Program-made: the position numbers and the translations under genes
NCBI GenBank assembly: GCA_015499995.1
Contig: JADNRV010000165.1
Coordinates: 47,248-111,247 of the forward strand
Length of the DNA: 64,000 nucleotides
Direction of reading: 5' to 3'
Origin: Flammula alnicola
Lineage: Eukaryota > Basidiomycota > Agaricomycetes > Agaricales > Strophariaceae
Notes under the pieces: generated by a model
The model's database searches: none
Told to the model about the DNA's origin: nothing
Seen by the model: only the letters and a program-made list of their open reading frames with translations
Part shown: positions 13,415 to 25,551 of the stretch, piece after piece
Layout of the letters: every line of letters begins with the position of its first letter
How positions within the stretch are numbered: position 1 is the stretch's first letter

Positions 13415-15487
13415 CTATATAACTTCCTCCATATCATCATCGTCGCTCTCTTCGTCTTCTTCCGGTAAGGCTTCGGGGATATCAGAGACGTCGGCAAGGG
13501 AGGGGGCTGCGGCGATAGGTGTGGGTGCATGTATAGGTGCAGGTGCAGGTGCAGGTGCAGGCATATGCACAGCCGCGGGTGTTGGAAGAAGTTGTTGTTG
13601 TTGTTGTTGTTGCTGCTGTTGTAAGTCGGCAGCATCCTCGACCTTGGCCAGCTCAGCCAACTGAGCAGCCAACAGCGCCAGCTGGGCTTGCAGCTCTGCG
13701 CGCGGATCGGACGCAGAGTCTGGAGGCGGCGGCGGCGGCGGCATCATACTCGCCCCAACACTCCCACCCGGTCCTGGATGCGAACTCGAACCTGGACCCG
13801 AAGCACCAGCACCAGCACCGGCTTCAGCGCTAGCCAGCATCGCTTGTACATGCGACAGCAGCTCCTCCACGCCACTCCCAACACCCGCCTGTTGCTGGTC
13901 GGCTTGCCGCTCGTCTTTGGCCGCGTGCTCGCCCTGCTCTTCGGGCGCCAGCTGATACAGGCTGCCAAAGTTGATGGCGTTGAGGATGTTCTGGGCGGCC
14001 TCGTACGCCGCGGCGGTGTCGCTGTCTGAGCTGCCGGCCACAGCAGCTTTGGCGTCGTTCGCGTCAGTGGAGGACGACGACGCGCCAGGCGCGGTGGAGG
14101 ACGAGGCTTGAGGCTGCGCGGAAAAGCCTGAATAAGCCATGCCTGTGTAGGCGTAGCCGTATGGTGTGGACTGGTATGTTTGCTGGCCGGTGGCCGCGTG
14201 TGATGAAGTAGATGCATGACCGTGGTTGTGGTGTACCAAGGGTGCGTTAGTGAAGGGAGGCGCGGGTGTCGAACTACCTGGTGTTGATTGGGTGTTCTGA
14301 GTTTGAGGACGTCGTGTCGTCCGGCGCGAAGTCTACCAAGAAAAAAAAGTTTCAGTCAAAGTACATTTAAGAGGTTTTCACTTTTTACAAAGTACTTACA
14401 TTGCCGCCGTTCCAAGTTGCATTTAATCGATACTTGCCGTTCGAGCTCTTCTCAAACCGACCCCTCTTAAATGCCTTTTGAAGGGCCTGACTCGCCGATG
14501 GCCGAAAATTCGATTGCAAAGGATATCTCGACGCCATCCACGCAAATAAATCTTTCGGTGCCCAACCCTCCGGATCCACGCAGCCAGTCAACGCTTCCAC
14601 AATCATCTCCTCGTAGCTCGGTAAATCATCCGCGAGGACGCCATCGTGTTGTGGTGGATGAGTCAAAGCCATCATGCTGTTGTACATCGATGGCTGCGGG
14701 GGATACGCTGGAGGTGCTTGAGGATGGTAGGCATTTTGCATTGGCGCTGCATATGAAGCATATGGATAGGAGTATCCAGCGGGGTGGGGAGGATAATATG
14801 GGGCATGAGGATAGGCGGCTTGTGGGTGTGCGTATGCGTAATGCTGGTGAGGATATTGAGGTTGGGCAACAGCTTGAGGTGGTTGAGGAGGGGCAGGCAG
14901 GGCAGCTGGGGTAGGCTGAGTAGGCTGGACGGGTGCGGCAACTTGGAGAGTTTCAGTTGCAGACGAAGACGAAGAGATGCTCTGAGCAGGTTGTGGGGGA
15001 GGCGTTGAAAATCCGGCGACCGGAGGTAGAGATAGTGCCGTCGAAGGGGAAGGAGAAGATGTTCTTTCTTTATCTGGTGGGCTCGGTTCTGTCGCAGGTG
15101 CAGATTCTTGTCTCGTCGGCAAAGGTTCTGGTGATTTTAATGAATCCATGACGGCTTCGCCATCTTTTGAGGGTTCCTCTGTAGACACTTGAGGTTGAGG
15201 CGGCGGTCGCAACCTTGCAATGGCAGCACTGATATCTGGAGGCCATATTGTGCTCTTCACATATGGAGGCACATGTAAGTCAAATGTCAGACAAATCTCG
15301 ATGATTTGCTGGGGAGGAAGGAGGGCGAGATATTGACGTTTGAGGTCATGATCTTGAGGACCTATTTACATCTATGAACAAGATTTGAAGTAATAAAGAG
15401 ATAGAACGGACCTGGTGGGTGTAGGTGGTAATAGCTATGATAATGTGAGTGAATAGGCGCCGAGAAGGGGTTGCTGGCCACCTGCAT
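13415..15487 (-). CDS. Large low-complexity protein with a linker-histone-like (H15) domain
   Basis: Three exons (15487-15412, 15361-14400, 14332-13415) give about 651 residues. The start is ATG 15487 (MQVASNPFSAP). After a conserved N-terminal block (LLPPQQIIEICLTFDL) comes a long Pro/Ser/Gln/Tyr-rich disordered stretch. A winged-helix H15 segment follows (SYEEMIVEALTG, WAPKDLFAWMASRYPL, SASQALQKAFKRGRFEKS, GKYRLNATW). The C-terminal third is Ala/Gly/Ser-rich, with a poly-Pro run, a poly-Gln tract encoded by a trinucleotide repeat, and an acidic end (EEDEESDDDDMEE). By domain it should bind chromatin. It is much larger than an ordinary fungal histone H1 and lacks the Lys-rich tail, so it may be a separate H15-domain regulator. 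Confidence 0.7.
13588..13622. repeat. (GTT/GCT)n trinucleotide tract encoding poly-Gln
   Basis: A pure run of GTT followed by GCT/GTT units on the plus strand, read on the minus strand as a run of about ten glutamines inside the H15-domain gene. Likely length-variable. Confidence 0.85.
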
Positions 15488-16259
15488 CGTTCCGGAGAGC
15501 TGCACAGTAGCTGCACAGTTTTTCAGAACAAGGTTCGCACTCGACCACCTTCCAAAAACATCACGATCACTCTTAGTCTCACGCATCCACTAACTCTCAA
15601 TTCTGCACCCTCTCTGAATCCAAGGTCGAGAGAATTTACGGCCTGTAAATTCCGAGGCTGAAAGAGGCTCATTTATGGGACTGCACTGTAATGTGTCAAA
15701 TTCAACGTCGGGTCTTGTTACAGCTCGCAGGCGGAACGCACTTGGAATTCAAGCCGGAAATTTGGTATCAACGCATGGGGTATAAGCCGCATACTGTATA
15801 CGCTATCTCTGTGCTCTAGAGCCAGTACAATAAAGACCGCAAGGATTCCTTGTTGGACATTTTGGCACTTCGGCAAACCTCTGGCCGCCTTTTATCACCT
15901 CCTGACCCGGCCAAGGCATCGAGTACGGCACACAGAAGAAATGGTCTCTAGTAATTCAGGCCACCTCTTTCGCGGTGCTGTGCATCCCCTCGCGATCCTC
16001 GCGATCCTCGACCCATGATCACTTACGCCCTGTGATTTCTATCATGAAGTCTTGAGTTTATTTGAAAGGTTCACTTGGGTTATCATTAGGTCAAGAGATA
16101 CTCCAGATAAAGCTACCGTTAGGTTGGGCTATCGCACAGCTGTCTAGACCACTCACCTTGAGTCTGGGGTATAAATGTCACCTCCTTTTCTCACTTCTTC
16201 TCCAAAGCAAACTAAATCCCCACATTTCAACTACCGTCAACTCAATTTACACCGCAAAT
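15488..16259. other. Intergenic, divergent promoters
   Basis: About 770 bp between the H15 gene (leftward) and the metallothionein gene (rightward). Contains a TATA-like TATAAAT at 16170-16176, about 85 bp before the metallothionein ATG, and a small tandem TCGCGATCC near 16000. No gene seen. Confidence 0.5.
16170..16176 (+). promoter_or_regulatory. TATA-like box of the metallothionein gene
   Basis: TATAAAT about 85 bp upstream of the start codon, followed by a CT-rich stretch typical of fungal core promoters. Confidence 0.5.
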
Positions 16260-16490
16260 ATGCAATCTGTAAGCCCTATGCAGGCCGGTCTTCCTCCTTG
16301 AACACCTTAATCATATCGTTGTTACCTCTTTTCCAGGTCATCGCTTCCCCCGTTAACCAGGCGTGCGGTCAATCGGACTGCAAATGCACTTCCGCGTACG
16401 TTTTCCTCTGTACCTAATCTCTCACAATTGTTGAATTGTCTCATTTTGTTCAGCTGTGGCTGCAGTGCAGGACAATGCCAGTGCAAGTGA
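16260..16490 (+). CDS. Small Cys-rich metallothionein, 34 residues, three exons
   Basis: Exons 16260-16268 (ATGCAATCT), 16337-16395 and 16454-16490 are joined at GTAAGC..CAG and GTACGT..CAG introns. The product begins MQSVIASPVNQACGQ and ends SAGQCQCK. The segment from CGQSDC to the stop has seven cysteines, all as C-x-C pairs or close to it (CKC, CGC, CQC), with no aromatic residues. That is the hallmark of fungal copper-type metallothioneins, which chelate Cu(I) or other metals in the cytosol. A TATA-like box lies at 16170-16176. The exons are far too short for ordinary gene finders. Product length and Cys spacing differ somewhat from the best-known Neurospora and Agaricus peptides, so the metal preference is open. 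Confidence 0.78.
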
Positions 16491-17495
16491 GCTGCCCACC
16501 GTCGGATTCGGTCTTGCCACGACGGATGGCTCGAGGAGTCTAACAGTGTACAATACGATGCCAATCACGCGAACAGGAAATTCATGTAAACATAATAGCT
16601 AGGATTATGAGCTGCTAGAAGATGTTATCTTGTCGAACATGGACGATCAAACCCCTTATGCATTTACTTGATATGATTGTATGATTCACCATTTGTTATG
16701 AATACTCATTCTCAATGGATTTCCACACCAAGTTCAAGTTGAGGCCTCGCAACGGGCGCTAAACGACAGGCTTACGCGCAAACCCTGCCTATCGAAGCGA
16801 CCCTGCTTTAGCATCCAAACCGCACAGCCAATAATTTTGGAGAGTAAATCTTCCATTACAATATTCCACGTAAATACAGATGCACACATCAGTCTCGTAA
16901 AATACATTACAACGCCGTCCGAGGGCCTACATATACTCACTACACTACATTGTTTTTGCGTAAGTAATCCAAATCTATGTATATCGTGAAATATCCCTCC
17001 AACGCCAACATCGTCTAACTAAATCCGTAAGAATTCCAACCGAATCAAATCATCGGAAACTCCAATCGTCCATGACCACCGATCCTTCCAATTTTTCAGC
17101 CCCGTCCGGGCAGGGTCTGTCTGATACCAGCTAGCTGGCTAATCAATCAACACGCCAACCAAGGGATCCATCAGAGTCCGTGATGCGATGCTGGCTCTTT
17201 ACCCATGATGCGTAGAGGTGTCCTTCATTTTCCAGGGTACGAGGTGAGGGCGAGCGAAGTATTCGGCGACTTCGCATGAAAAAGGGAAAATGCCGATCCA
17301 TGAAGGAAGGAAAGAAAGCGACCCGGGACGCAGCCTAATCATGAGGCTGCAGGTGCCTTCCACATAATCATCTCTACCTTTGGATTTAAAAAATCCAATC
17401 CAAGGGAAAAGAGAGAGATAAAAGAATTCGAAATTTTGGAGAAAAGACCACTGGTCCTCGCGGCACCCGCTAGGATTGTGCCCAAGGGTCTTTCT
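16491..17495. other. Intergenic, convergent 3' ends
   Basis: About 1 kb between the metallothionein stop and the stop of the next minus-strand gene. No convincing ORF, RNA or repeat. Confidence 0.45.
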
Positions 17496-19118
17496 CTACA
17501 TGCCCTCAAAATCGTACAAGGCACCATCATCTGCCATGCTGATGTTGCGCAGTAGTGGGTCCAGCGATGCCAGCTCGTCTTTGATCCCGTTCCGTGCGAA
17601 CGTGTCGAGGTCTTTCAGCAGCGCAGATGTGATTTTCTGCATTTAGAAAAATTCATTCAGTCAACACTCACGCTTATATTTTTTTAAAAACGCGGATGGG
17701 CTACACACCTTGAGTTTACTATCGATCTTGAGCACCATATCGCCTAGGGAGCTGCTCCATCCACCAGAGGCGGACTCGATAGCGCACCGCCGACCATGAA
17801 CGACCAGAAGGTCCCGACGCGGCATTCGCTATGCCCCATAAGCTCCCACTCATATCAGCGTCTGGCAACCCAGAAATATTATTCGGGTATGACGGCGGCT
17901 GATGCAGGTTGGGATTTGATTGATGGTAAGGGTTGGCGTTAGGGTTCACGCCGGGCGCCGGGTTTTGTGTCGCGTTTTGTTCGCCCGAAAAAGATAGGAC
18001 ACGCCGGGATGGGGGGATAGCAGCCCGAGGGGCCCCATCATGTGTTGTGATGAGTGGGGAAAGGGTGATGGACCGAGGAGTTTTGAGATTTTGTTGTACA
18101 CTTCGGATAGGACGTCCAGTAGGGAGAGGAGCGTTTGGTGATAGTCCAGGGGGAAGGGCTTTTTGAACGGAGAATTTTAAGCATGATTGGGCGGGAATAG
18201 CGGGGCATGACAGGAGCCAACTCACAATTGAGGGGTTTAGGAGGTAAGACGCGTCCGCTGAGGCATCCGTGTAAGATCCTGTAAATTCTGCTATACCTGA
18301 CGCATTCTTTTTCGCGTTCTTGTTTTTGAATTTTAGACGCTGGTTAACATTGTCAGTGTCAGTTCGATCGACGTTTGTGGCTTCATGATTGCCGAAAAGG
18401 GCGCATACCATTTTCGACTTGTTGTCCCCCTCCTCTTTGGATTGATCATATTCCGTTACAGTGTTCAGCAGGCCGCGAAGAAGGTCGCTGGCTGATTTAT
18501 TTCCAATAGCGTTGATAATGACAGTCCTAGGATAGCGAAACGATATGTTCTAAGGGGCTCGGTCGGTCACCGTTTAATTGTCAGCAGAAATATTGATGGT
18601 GTCCTACCGTTTCTTCATGTCCGTGTTATTGAAAACTTTGTCCACTCCGAACGCGAAATCAAGATAGTATGAAACCAGTGGCTTCGCCTGGGAGAAAAGG
18701 GGAAAAAGATGAGCAGGCGAGGGATGTCATTAATTGACGCGAAGCCATACCCTTCATGGATATTCCTGATATATGTGAGGGTGATGATTCTTTTCTGGAC
18801 AAGATCTCTCAGATACTCCACTGATGTTCCCTGGCCGAGCGGCGGACTTTGGGCACCTGCCAATGTCGATCCGACGGTATCTGAGTGCAAAGATTGTGCA
18901 TCCCATTCTCGCGGAAGAGGGGTTGTTGCGGTCGGGGTAGCGGCGGCGGAAAAAGACAGCGCAGTGGAGTTGATGCCTGAGGATGCCGCCAAGTTCAATG
19001 GCGGGGGCACGGAAGAGGACGACGATGAGGACGATTTAAAGGAGGAGAGGAGGTTTTGTGCGGACGACTTGCGACGCGGCATGGCAGGGCGTTGTGGTTC
19101 TGTTGGGAAGTGGGACAT
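17496..19118 (-). CDS. Conserved fungal protein of unknown function (two apparent frame breaks)
   Basis: The start MSHFPTEPQRPAMPRRKSSA (ATG 19118) is followed by a Ser-rich, probably disordered region. A more conserved block reads YLRDLVQKRIITLTYIRNIH, HWFHTILISRSEW, then RTVIINAIGNKSASDLLRG. A Pro/Asn-rich middle follows, and the C-terminal part reads GDMVLKIDSKLKKITSALLK and ends DDGALYDFEGM. I recognise this as a conserved basidiomycete protein but know no function; no membrane segment or catalytic motif is visible. Between SLWGIANAASG and GDMVLKID the open frame changes twice near 17762-17785, consistent with two missing bases. It shares a 200-bp divergent promoter with NTF2. Confidence 0.6.
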
Positions 19119-19321
19119 TATGAATGGTATAAGTACGAAAGTGAGATTCGGGGCCTGTGCAAGTGAACAATGAACAGAAAATGGCGTGGCGTATGTCGAA
19201 TGTCCCATTGGCGACAATTGCAACCAACGAGAAAGAAAGTAAAGCAGTGTCACGTGCTCTTCTCCTCTGCCTTTCATCGCCATGCCACCGACAAAGATCA
19301 TCTATCCCTTGATCAACTACC

Positions 19322-19908
19322 ATGACAGACATCAATGGCATCGCGAAACAATTCACCGATTTTACTATGCTACTTTTGCTACCATCGTTCGGGTTTGAAG
19401 GCCCTCTATGTCTGTTTCTATTCGCTGCATTTATGCAGACATCGCGACTGATCAGATCTTTAGCGCGACCACTCCATGCTCACATTTGAGGGCAACCCCA
19501 TCCAAGGAGCTGCAAATATCGCGGAGAAGCTCGAGGTATTTTAGAAACGCTATCTTGGCCTGTATCGCCCTAAATACTGCCAACCAGAGCCTTCCTTTCC
19601 AGAAGGTCCAGCACAAAGTCACGACTCTCGACGTGCAACCATCGTCCCCCACTGTAGCGAGTCTCTTGGTCAGTGTTACAGGGCTGCTGCTTGTAAGATC
19701 TGCATCTCCTGCTCTTTCAAGCCAATGTGAATCTCACATGCATCCAAGGTTGATGATGGCGAAAATCCTCTGAATTTCAGTCAAGTCTTCCAACTTATTC
19801 CTGAAGGCGGTTCCTACTATGTGTGAGTCCCCATCGATCTGGAGCCTTCGTCATTTGTTGAAGTGTCTCCGTAGATTCAACGACATCTTCCGCCTCAACT
19901 ACGGTTGA
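19322..19908 (+). CDS. NTF2: Nuclear transport factor 2 (two frame breaks in exon 1)
   Basis: Carries Ran-GDP into the nucleus through FxFG nucleoporins. Exons read MTDINGIAKQFTDF, then YYATFAT and RSGLKALY, then HSMLTFEGNPIQGAANIAEK, LPFQKVQHKVTTLDVQPSS, VSVTGLLL, VDDGENPLNFSQVFQLIPEG and SYYVFNDIFRLNYG, stop 19906-19908. All later introns and phases are clean. In exon 1 the conserved residues lie in three different frames, needing one extra T near 19362 (GATTTTAC) and one extra base near 19385 (ACCATCGT). Because the protein is essential and the rest is intact, I read these as sequence errors, not a pseudogene. Confidence 0.85.
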
Positions 19909-20101
19909 AAGATCCTTGCATGACTGTTACCAGGGCCGACGTAGAGATGACTTTTTAACCTGTTGTATTCGCTGGATTTCTTACAATAACACAACACAGG
20001 CCCCATAATTTGCTTGTTCAGGGGTTGACAACATGACGTGTCTGATCATGAGCACCAAAGAATGTTATGACGGTTTCATGGTATTAACTTTAAAGGTAAC
20101 G

Positions 20102-21773
20102 TTACAGATTACACCAGGGGATCAGCGGGGACAACCGAATTGCGGAAGATTGCTTGGGTGCGACAGGCTGAGAACTATTGAGAGGCTGAGAACCATTGAC
20201 AGCAACGTTGCAAGAGGCCAACCCCATCGTAACAAGCTCATTACCAGCCCTAATGTAGTAATAATCTCCTGCAAGGGCAAAAAAGAGAGATCAGCGAAGC
20301 CCAGTCCTAAAATCCGAACAAGTCACGGACCATAAACGATGCCAGTCAAAAGATTTTGGTCGGCTCATCGACTGTTCCGTTCGACAAGAGACTCTGCCAG
20401 GAAGGTTTCCATGCGAGAGTCGTGATGTTGTTCAGAATCTGAAGGGCACTGCCAATCCATTGCTGTTTCGCGGCGTCTGTTGTCTCCTGCTGGAGAGCAG
20501 CAACAATCCGTTAACTGCAATAGTTGCTGCTGATGAATCCGCAGGACGTGGAGGAGGTGTCAGCGGAGCGTTAAAATCCCTTCATTTTCCGATCAGCAAA
20601 GAAATTTTTCAAACGATCCGTTGATGAGGAAACTGACCAAGGTACAACGCCGTCGGAGGGTAGATTGTTCAAGAAGTACGTCGCCAGTCTTCGTGCAGTA
20701 GTCAAGTAGTTTGTGTCATTTGTCCGTCTGTACACTAAATCATTTGATGGTCAATTCATGATCAAAGATCAAAAATTTAAAGAGAAAAAAGAACGTACTG
20801 TTTGCGAAGCCATAAATACCCCATGCCTGACCCCGCGACCATGTGCTATTGTCAGAATATCCTTGTGATGTCCTCTTCCTGATGACGACACCCGTGGTGG
20901 AATTATATTCAATAACATGCCAGGTGGACCCTGACCCAAAAGTTAATTTTAACTTAGAGCGCACGAAAAAATGCCGAAGTCCAGACCTACCATCGTCTCG
21001 AATATGGTTCTTCATCGTCGTATCTGCGTGTGTGGTAGCTATCGTCCGGAGGGTCGAGTTTCCTGTCAGGTCTGCAGACTGGAAGAGTACCTCCAGATTC
21101 ATCATGTTGTCAATGATGACCTTGAGTGGTAGAACCATCATCAGTCCGTTGTTGTATTGAGAATTATCAATGCAGTTGCTCACCTGGAAATCTGTAGGAT
21201 CAGAGGTATCCCAGCTTCTTGTACAGCCAACTATCGGGCTGAAACGCGCGGCCAACATACTGGCAAACCGGTTAACCGCATCAATAGCTGTCTGTTCTGA
21301 GGGTTTCTAAGATGTCGCGGTCAGTGCCTCATATAATAAATGAAAGATATAGATTACGCACATAACCAGTTCCTCCACGAAGGAAAGCTAATGAACCCCA
21401 CATCGTGCCCAATACCATGGTCTGCATCCAGCGACAGCAGTCCATTACTCGCTCTCCTTCCCAAATCCAGCCAATCTGCCGTCGCCAGCCCGTTAGCAGT
21501 CGTTGCTCCGCACAGCTGCTTCCTCGTGTTCAAGGCGTACCCGGTAACAGGGAAGAAGCCCGATGTCCATGTGTTGGGGGTGAAATAGAGCCAGTTCCCT
21601 GCTGTGGTGTCGGTATATTGGGGGTATTGGATGGGATTTGGGAGCGCTTTGAATGTGTTGGAGACCTTCTGGGGGATGAGGGAAGAGAAGAGCTCTGAGG
21701 GTATCGACGTTGCCAAAGCCAATGCCGATGCCGAGAGGTGCAAAGAACCGACCATAATGGAGTTCTTGACCAT
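20102..21773 (-). CDS. Secreted GH88-type unsaturated glucuronyl hydrolase (three frame breaks)
   Basis: Hydrolyses unsaturated uronyl residues released by polysaccharide lyases. A signal peptide opens at ATG 21773 (MVKNSIMVGSLHLSASALAL). Family blocks follow: YPQYTDTTAGNWLYFTPNTW, TSGFFPVTGYALNTRKQLC, GIGHDVGF, IVGCTRSWDTSDPTDFQV, IIDNMMNLEVLF, RTSQGYSDNSTWSRGQAWG (catalytic-region DNSTWSRGQAW) and RPADSSAAT. The C-terminal part (QILNNITTLAWKPSWQSLLS, LLTGIVYG, DYYYIRAGNELVTMGLASC) ends with a Ser-Gln-Pro tail, stop 20104-20102. Frames break near 21381 (SFP|FVEEL), 20508 (LLLS|QQETTD) and 20355 (PTK|LLTGIVYG), each fitting one missing base. Real decay of the gene cannot be excluded, but identical lesions occur in essential neighbours. 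Confidence 0.78.
20165..20205. repeat. Short direct repeat in the GH88 tail
   Basis: GAGAACTATTGAGAGGCT and GAGAACCATTGACAG-like units in tandem on the plus strand. They encode a repeated Ser-Gln-Pro-(Leu/Val) motif in the GH88 C-terminal tail. Confidence 0.5.
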
Positions 21774-22727
21774 GTCGGGGAACGAATGTGTGGGGGAGGG
21801 GTGAGGGTATAGTAATGAATGGCTTGCGGACGCTGACGGGACCCTATAAGTATTTTTACTTTACTAAGTTTTCAGGCAACACGATGAGGCGGCCCAAAAT
21901 AACCGTCGGACCGAGCTAGGGGGTTCGAGGCCCAACATGAGATGGGGGGAGCAGAAGGGAGGCACCGTCTCGGAGACATACGAATGTCGACAGTGGCGCC
22001 AAATGGCATGGGTTGCGGACGGTATCGAAGCGATGGAAGACATGGACGAAGCATCCGACATCGTCATATGATACCTTCCCAGTGCTCAGCGCTCACTTGC
22101 GAACTGCGAAGTCGACGGTGTGTCATTGCAAACATGCGTCACCTAGTCACGCAGCGAAGAATTACGAAGATGATTTGCGTTTGAGATGTCTTTTTATCGT
22201 ATTCCTGGAAAAACATAGGATCATACAGAAGGCTTACGGTCCGCCGCAGTGCTGCATCTGAGTTATTTCTCAACATGGTCCGCTGGGATTATTAGCCTGC
22301 ATGAGAAACACACGGAAGACACAGAAGTATCAACGGAACCGATGAAAGAAATCTCATTATTCGCTTCCTATCATATTGAAATAATGCACCTTGTGGTAGA
22401 GTATCTCGGACTCGGACTGCATCTCGACCTGCGGCGAGCAGGAGCTTTCAGTTTGCCGCAGCAATGGCGAGCACGCATGTCGTTGTAATTGGGAGACATC
22501 GCAAAGCATGTGTCTAGGGCACAGTTCTCAATGAGTCAAGAACGTTAAAATCTGAGTCCATTATATATTCAAAGCCGCAGCCGCGGCGTGCCACTGATAA
22601 TGGTTGTTTGGCTTTGGCTTGCGCAGTACACAGCCCCGTGCTGCACGTCTCCTTGTCGCATTTCTCTCTTTTTAAAACCGCAACGTACTTGCGTTTCTGT
22701 CTCATTTCTTTCTCCAATATCTAGAAA
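21774..22727. other. Intergenic, divergent promoters of GH88 and VPS1
   Basis: About 950 bp without a supportable gene. The last 100 bp before VPS1 is CT-rich (TTTCTCTCTT, TTTCTTTCTCC), a common strong fungal core-promoter texture. Confidence 0.45.
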
Positions 22728-25551
22728 ATGTCTAGCGGAACAGCAGGGCTCGGCACAGAGATTGTCAGCGTCATCAACAAGCTTCAGGATGTCTTCACAT
22801 CTATTGGCTCAGGAGCGCAGGGCGGCATAGACTTGCCTCAAATATGTGTGCTCGGCAGTCAGAGCAGCGGGAAAAGTAGTGTCTTAGAGGTGCGTCAAAG
22901 CTTTCAGTCGACTATGGCCTCTTTGCTGATTGTGGGATGTGTTGATAGAACATCGTCGGCAGAGACTTCTTGCCTCGTGGTACCGGTATTGTGACGCGGC
23001 GACCTTTGGTATGCAACATTCATCTCCACCGAAGATAGTTCTAACTTGTACCCAGGTTCTCCAATTGATTAATAGAAGCGCTGGACCGTCTGGAGGTAAG
23101 GATAATCCGTCGCACTCTTACAATTTAGACGCTAAATCACATCTCCACCACCAGCCAATGGGGTAGATAAATCAACCGATAAAGCAGCCAATGCAGATGA
23201 ATGGGGCGAATTCCTCCATCTTCCAGGAGAGAAATTTTACGATTTCCACAAGATTCGTGATGAGATTGTTCGAGATACAGAGGCGAAGACGGGCAAGAAT
23301 GCAGGCATCTCTCCTCAACCCATCAATCTTCGCATATACTCTCCGAACGTCCTCACACTCACTCTTGTCGATCTGCCCGGTCTGACCAAGGTGCCTGTCG
23401 GAGACCAGCCACGCGACATAGAGAAACAGATCCGCGAAATGTTGATGAAGTACATTTCGAAACCCGCATGTATCGTCCTTGCTGTCACTGCTGCCAACAC
23501 AGATTTGGCAAACTCGGATGGATTGAAGATGGCTCGTGAGGTGGACCCGGAAGGAACGAGGACAATCGGTGTCTTGACGAAAGTCGATCTAATGTGCGTT
23601 TTCTAATTTGTACTTCCCCATTGTTCATTCTAATTTGACAAAAACAAACAGGGACAAGGGAACAGATGTTGTGGATATTTTGGCCGGACGAATCATCCCT
23701 CTACGACTTGGTTATGTCCCGGTTGTAAACAGAGGTCAACGAGACATTGAGACGAATAAACCTATCAGCGCTGCACTTGACAATGAACGGGACTACTTCG
23801 AAAACCACCCTTCATACAAGGGCAAAGCACAATTTTGCGGTACCCCATTCCTTGCCAGGAAGCTCAACATGGTCAGTAATATCCTATTCTTGTCCCTCTG
23901 TCCTCTGAAGTTGAAGGTCGATAAAGATTCTCATGCACCATATCCGAGCAACATTACCCGACATCAAAGCCCGCATTTCGAAGAATCTCGCCCAATACAA
24001 CTCTGAATTGCTTGCTCTCGGAGGGGGTCTGGCTGACGGCAACTCTGGCAACATTGTTCTCTCAGTCATCACTGAATTCACATCGGAATTCCGGACAACC
24101 ATTGACGGTAACACGAACGACCTTTCCCTGAATGAGCTCTCAGGAGGAGCTAGAATTTCATTCGTCTTCCACGAGCTCTTCAACAACGGTGTTAAGACCA
24201 TCGATCCTTTTGACCAGGTGAAGGATGGCGACATTCGAACGATTTTGTACAACTCTTCCGTGAGTATCTTTTGGATTCATGTGCAATTTATGCAACAACT
24301 GAATTCGGCCTTCTCCTGTGTAGGGTTCAACACCAGCTCTCTTCGTTGGTACAGCGGCCTTCGAAGTCATTGTGAAACAACAAATCAAACGTCTAGAGGA
24401 GCCAAGCATCAAGTGCTGTCAATTGGTATACGATGAATTGATCCGAATCCTCGGTCAACTGCTCAGCAAAGTGGTACGTAGTCAAAATTCTTCAAACCAT
24501 TTAGCAACTCAACCATGTACTTTTTACAGCAAGCCTTCCGACGGTATCCTGCGCTGAGGGAGCGTTTCAACGCCGTTGTCGTCAACTTCTTCAAGCAATC
24601 GATGAACCCAACGCTGAAGCTGGTTCAAGATATGGTTGCGTACGTATTTGTGAAATCGCTTGGCGATGATCCTTACTCATGCACTGTCCTTTAGGATGCA
24701 AGCTTGCTACGTCAACACTACTCACCCTGATTTCATTGGTGGACATAAGGTCAGTTACACCTCGTGAAGCTTCACGCAGCCTACTTTTTCTGACATCCAT
24801 GACTAAAGGCAACTGCTATTGTCACTGAACGTTTGACTGCCGGCAAACCGCCAACACCCGCCTCGGACCCCAAGAATCCACGATCGGCTATAAACAACAA
24901 CAAGGACCTGGACGTCGACGTCCGGCAGGAGCCCAGTTTCTTCGGATCGTTCTTTACACCAAAGTCGGGTCCAAAGAAGAAGGGCGTCGCCGCCATGGAG
25001 GCCCCTCCTCCAAACATTCGACCCCAAAACGCATTGAACGAGAGGGAGACCATGGAGACGGAAGTCATTAGTTCGTGTTTTTCTATTCTTATCCCCGACG
25101 CGATTGTCTGACTTTGCTAACTTTGGCTCGCTCTTTTCTTATCATTCCTCGTGACCCTATTTGTTTTTTGGCTTTATGATTATTATAGAGCTGCTCATCC
25201 ACTCATACTTCAACATCGTCAAGCGGGAGATGATTGACATGGTGCCCAAGGCCATCTCGTTGACGCTTGTTAGCCACTCCAAGGAGAATCTGCAGAGGGA
25301 GTTGTTGCAGGAGCTTTACAAGCCTGACGTTCTTGATGAGCTTCTCAAAGAGAGCGAGTTTGTCGTTTCTCGGAGGAAGGAGCTCCAGACCATGGTGCAA
25401 GCCCTCAACAAGGCGGAAGAGTACGTCCATTCCCATTTCTATCCCATCTAACCCCCGCCCTATCTGTTCAACGGCGGACGCGTGTGTGTTATTCTTAACA
25501 TGAGACTGATGCGCTTTCTCTCCTTTCTCTAGGATCGTTGCTGGCGTTTAA
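22728..25551 (+). CDS. VPS1: Dynamin-like GTPase VPS1
   Basis: Vacuolar-sorting and peroxisome-fission dynamin. From ATG 22728: [16 protein letters not shown] start, P-loop [12 protein letters not shown], switch I/G2 region [21 protein letters not shown]3 [14 protein letters not shown] and G4 TKVDLMDKGTD. The middle/stalk domain ([31 protein letters not shown]-type helices) follows, then a B-insert with [11 protein letters not shown], and a C-terminal GED ([39 protein letters not shown]), ending EEIVAGV. It lacks PH and proline-rich domains, as fungal VPS1 does. There are many short introns and no frame break. The FFGSFF insert favours VPS1 over the mitochondrial DNM1. Confidence 0.92.

Noticed and set aside
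20346..21773. GH88 as a true pseudogene
   Set aside because: Possible in isolation, but the same one-base lesions appear in essential genes nearby, so sequence error is the simpler reading.
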